The position numbers were made by a program, and so were the translations under genes. Below the pieces are notes generated by a model. That model worked only from the letters and a program-made list of their open reading frames with translations. It had not been told where the DNA came from and did no database searches. Positions 60,686-64,000 of a stretch of 64,000 nt of DNA are shown here, one piece after another. The DNA is taken from positions 2,655,501 through 2,719,500 of the forward strand of contig FSRD01000001.1 in NCBI GenBank assembly GCA_900129675.1. The letters are read 5' to 3'. How positions within the stretch are numbered: position 1 is the first letter of the stretch; each line of letters opens with the position of its first letter. This DNA comes from Bradyrhizobium erythrophlei (GTDB lineage: Bacteria > Pseudomonadota > Alphaproteobacteria > Rhizobiales > Xanthobacteraceae).

Positions 60686-61579
60686 ATGGACCGGATCGAC
60701 GCCATGCAGGCCTTTGTCGCCGTCGCCGACCTGCAGGGATTTGCCCCCGCGGCGCGCAAGCTCCGGCTGTCGCCTTCCGCCGTGACGAGGCTGGTCGCGG
60801 CGCTGGAGGATCGGCTCGGCGCGCGGCTGTTGCAGCGGACCACGCGGCAGGTCGCGTTGACCGACGCCGGCGCGCGCTATCTGGAGCGCGCACGCCGCAT
60901 CCTCGCCGATGTCGAGGAGGCTGAAGGTTCGGCCGAGGGCGAACAGACCCGGCCGGGCGGCCGGCTGGTGGTTTCTGCGCCGGTCGGATTTGGACGCCTG
61001 CACGTCAGTCCGGTCGTGACGGCCTATCTGAAGCGCTATCCGGAGGTGTCGGTCGATCTGCGCCTGTCGGATCGCGTGATCAATCTGGTGGAGGACGGCG
61101 TCGATCTTGCGGTCCGGATCGGTCACCTCCCGGATTCGACCCTGGTCGGGCGTCACGTCGGCGAGATGCGGCGGATCGTGGTGGCCTCGAAGGATTATCT
61201 GAAACGCCGCGGCGAGCCGAAGCGGCCCGCGGACATTGCCGCGCACGACACCATCCAGTTCGGCGCCATTACCGCGTCGCCGGACTGGCGCTTCGTCGAA
61301 GACGGAAGCGAACTCCGTGTTCCCTGCACGCCGCGCTTTTCGACCAACAGCGCCGATGCCGCGGTCCAGTACGCCGAACAGGGCGGCGGCCTGACCCGGG
61401 TGTTCGCCTATCAGGCGGCCGAATCACTCAAGGCCGGGCGGCTCAAAATCGTGCTGGCGAAATTCGAGGTGCCGCCGCTGCCGATCCACATCGTTTATCC
61501 GACGTCGCGGCTGTTGTCGGCCAAGGTGCGCACCTTCATCGATCTCGTGACCGAGACCAGCGACTGGCATTTTGGGTAA
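60686..61579 (+). CDS. LysR-type regulator
   Basis: 297 aa. The N-terminal HTH is MDRIDAMQAFVAVADLQGFA then ARKLRLSPSAVTRLVAALED. The effector domain has the usual DLAVRIGHLPDSTLVGR segment. The MDRIDAMQAFV start is characteristic of the AaeR/DmlR-like group. It is divergent from the PNPOx-like flavoprotein at 59934, which it probably controls. The effector is unknown. Confidence 0.92.
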   Translation: MDRIDAMQAFVAVADLQGFAPAARKLRLSPSAVTRLVAALEDRLGARLLQRTTRQVALTDAGARYLERARRILADVEEAEGSAEGEQTRPGGRLVVSAPVGFGRLHVSPVVTAYLKRYPEVSVDLRLSDRVINLVEDGVDLAVRIGHLPDSTLVGRHVGEMRRIVVASKDYLKRRGEPKRPADIAAHDTIQFGAITASPDWRFVEDGSELRVPCTPRFSTNSADAAVQYAEQGGGLTRVFAYQAAESLKAGRLKIVLAKFEVPPLPIHIVYPTSRLLSAKVRTFIDLVTETSDWHFG

Positions 61580-61588
61580 TCAGATATC

Positions 61589-61735
61589 GTGCCCCGGACG
61601 AACCGTAGCGCCATAAGCGCGTTTACGCGCGTCTTCGACACGCTATGGCGCTGCTGAGCCGGGGCCCGTACCGCGCGCGATGTTGTAGGTCCCGGCTCTG
61701 CGGAGCAGCGTTGCACGCTGCACCGCGTCCGGGAC
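61589..61735. repeat. Palindromic repeat (GTGCCCCGGACG family)
   Basis: CGTGCCCCGGACGAACCG to CACCGCGTCCGGGACAAG, between the LysR and convergent thioesterase genes. Confidence 0.8.
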
Positions 61736-61748
61736 AAGATGGCAAGCG

Positions 61749-62204
61749 CTATGCGTCAGCTTTCTTTGGCACCACCCGGAACGTGCCATTGGCGCGCGCG
61801 ATCACGACGTCGTCGGCCTTGATCAGGCTTTGCGCGAAGCAGATCGTGCTGCCGGTCTTGATCACGTCGGTCTCGACCGCGAGCCATTGCCCGACCTGCG
61901 CGGTACCGATGAAGTCGACCGCCAGCGAGATCGTCACCAGCGACGACGCGCCACCCATGCGATGTCCACAGCTATGGCCCATCGCGTTGTCGGCGAGTGC
62001 GGCGATCAGTCCGCCGTGAATCAGGCCGCGCCCGTTGGTGTGCGGCCTCGCCAGCCGCAGCCCGATGATCACCGCCTTGTCCGTCCGCTTCGAATAAAGC
62101 GGCTCCCAGGGGTCGGTGAGCGGGCTTTTCCTGAAGTGAGGTTCAAAGCCCAAGGGAATGTCAGTCAAGGGAACGTCAGCGATGACGGGCGTGTCGGTTG
62201 TCAT
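61749..62204 (-). CDS. PaaI-type hotdog thioesterase
   Basis: 151 aa from ATG 62204; an earlier frame to 62264 is possible but has no clear ribosome-binding site. The hotdog core is RPHTNGRGLIHGGLIAALAD (about residues 53-72), with HGG followed by the Asp of the active site, and VTISLAVDFIGTAQ as the central strands. It should hydrolyse a small acyl- or aryl-CoA ester. Position next to pobA makes an aromatic CoA ester plausible. Confidence 0.88.
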   Translation of the reverse strand: MTTDTPVIADVPLTDIPLGFEPHFRKSPLTDPWEPLYSKRTDKAVIIGLRLARPHTNGRGLIHGGLIAALADNAMGHSCGHRMGGASSLVTISLAVDFIGTAQVGQWLAVETDVIKTGSTICFAQSLIKADDVVIARANGTFRVVPKKADA

Positions 62205-62327
62205 GAGCGGCTCGCGTGTTGGCGGTACATGCGCCATTGAACGCGATCCCGGTAACGGTTTCACCGCCTACAAAGTTTTAAACGGGATTTCGGCGGGTGT
62301 TTGAAAACGAGATCACGGTCCCCCGCC

Positions 62328-62412
62328 GTCATTGCGAGCGAGGCGAAGCAATCCATCCCGCCACGCAAAGAAAGAATGGATTGCTTCGTCGCTAACGCTC
62401 CTCGCAATGACG
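62328..62412. repeat. Palindromic repeat (GTCATTGCGAGCGAGGC type)
   Basis: GTCATTGCGAGCG and CGCTCCTCGCAATGACG arms. Shorter than the other members of the family. Confidence 0.85.
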
Positions 62413-62441
62413 ACAGTGCATGTTGGAGTCGCGCAGAATAG

Positions 62442-63629
<1,188 letters not shown>

Positions 63630-63682
63630 TTATAGGCTTGAACTTGACCGGCTTGCGGGCTGTCGTCAGCTTGCCATGATGA

Positions 63683-63695
63683 TTATATCATATAA
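63683..63695. promoter_or_regulatory. Candidate operator between pobA and the TRAP gene
   Basis: TTATATCATATAA is a perfect palindrome around a central C in the shared 128-bp space. It has the size of a MarR/GntR/IclR-type site. It probably co-controls hydroxybenzoate uptake and hydroxylation. Confidence 0.5.
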
Positions 63696-63739
63696 CAATA
63701 ATTGCAAAAGGCCGTCAAAGGCCTGACCTGAGGGAGAAA

Positions 63740-64000
63740 ATGTCGATGAGGAAGACGTTCTTGGCGTTGCTGCTGGCCGCCAGCGTGACGCCCGCGCTGG
63801 CGCAGGAGAAAACCTTCGAGCTGAAGCTGTCGCACTGGGTACCGGCGTCGCACCCGCTGCAAAAGGCGCTGGAAGACTGGGGAGCCGCGGTCGAGAAGGC
63901 ATCCGGCGGCACCATCAAGTCCAAGGTCTTCCCCGCCCAGCAGCTCGGCAAGGCGTTCGACCATTATGACATGGCGCGCGACGGCATCGCCGACGTCACC
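63740..64000 (+). CDS. TRAP transporter substrate-binding protein, DctP family (partial)
   Basis: 87 codons visible before the window ends. ATG 63740 follows AGGGAGAAA. Signal peptide about residues 1-22 (MSMRKTFLALLLAASVTPALA). The mature start EKTFELKLSHWVPASHPLQ and VEKASGGTIKSKVFPAQQLG are typical of DctP (TRAP-P). It should bind an organic acid in the periplasm for a TRAP permease encoded beyond the window. Divergence from pobA suggests an aromatic acid such as 4-hydroxybenzoate; that is inference. Confidence 0.88.
   Translation, partial: MSMRKTFLALLLAASVTPALAQEKTFELKLSHWVPASHPLQKALEDWGAAVEKASGGTIKSKVFPAQQLGKAFDHYDMARDGIADVT

Overview
The window looks like chromosomal DNA from a Bradyrhizobium-type alphaproteobacterium (Bradyrhizobium, Rhodopseudomonas and relatives). 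This rests on high GC, many CoA-linked catabolic genes, a perfect 17-bp palindrome of Irr/ICE type next to mbfA, a FixK2/FNR-type box, and many copies of palindromic intergenic repeats of the GTCATTGCGAGGAGC kind. No rRNA, tRNA, CRISPR array or replication origin was recognised. The taxonomic statement is inference from gene content.

Layout. 0.1-1.9 kb: an IS110-family element sits inside one of the palindromic repeats. 2-3.4 kb: a CinA-like amidase and an exported metallo-beta-lactamase-fold hydrolase (minus). 3.6-7.1 kb: two overlapping amidohydrolases and a Rieske ferredoxin, then hsp20 bounded by a duplicated repeat. 7.4-9.1 kb: a PilZ protein and a long repeat-rich gap. 9.1-15.2 kb: a tricarballylate-type uptake and oxidation cluster (tcuB, secreted alpha/beta hydrolase, tcuA, tcuC, LysR regulator). 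15.3-27.7 kb: mixed metabolism (DUF1127 and GNAT, SDRs, GlxA-type regulator, crotonases, a frameshifted GST, acyl-CoA dehydrogenase, zinc alcohol dehydrogenase, amidase, NitT/TauT-type binding protein, cytochrome b561). 27.7-31 kb: an iron section with mbfA, an exported beta-barrel-like protein, the ICE palindrome and a polyhistidine exported protein.

31-45.8 kb is a CoA-thioester catabolic cluster: epoxide-hydrolase-like enzyme, two acyl-CoA ligases, thiolase, TetR regulator, SDR, two enoyl-CoA hydratases, three acyl-CoA dehydrogenases (two are tandem paralogues) and a nitroreductase. Together these supply activation, dehydrogenation, hydration, oxidation and thiolysis for a beta-oxidation-like route. 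The substrate cannot be read from the sequence. Palindromic repeats occupy most of its gaps.

45.8-49.7 kb: a MlotiK1-like cyclic-nucleotide-gated K+ channel lies back to back with a membrane-anchored cyclic-nucleotide-binding protein and a free-standing DUF6537-like protein, followed by small ORFs. 49.7-53.6 kb: a TAXI-type binding protein, DUF3307, GNAT and DUF4239-like proteins. 53.6-56.2 kb: a three-gene unit (family-2 glycosyltransferase, HlyD-type protein, small TackOD1-like zinc-ribbon protein) that is the best candidate here for an undescribed system, probably surface-polysaccharide synthesis. 56.6 kb: a remnant of a haloalkane dehalogenase. 57-64 kb: YkgJ protein, WYL regulator, GST, flavin-type oxidase with its LysR regulator, thioesterase, pobA (4-hydroxybenzoate hydroxylase) and the start of a divergent TRAP binding protein that runs off the window.
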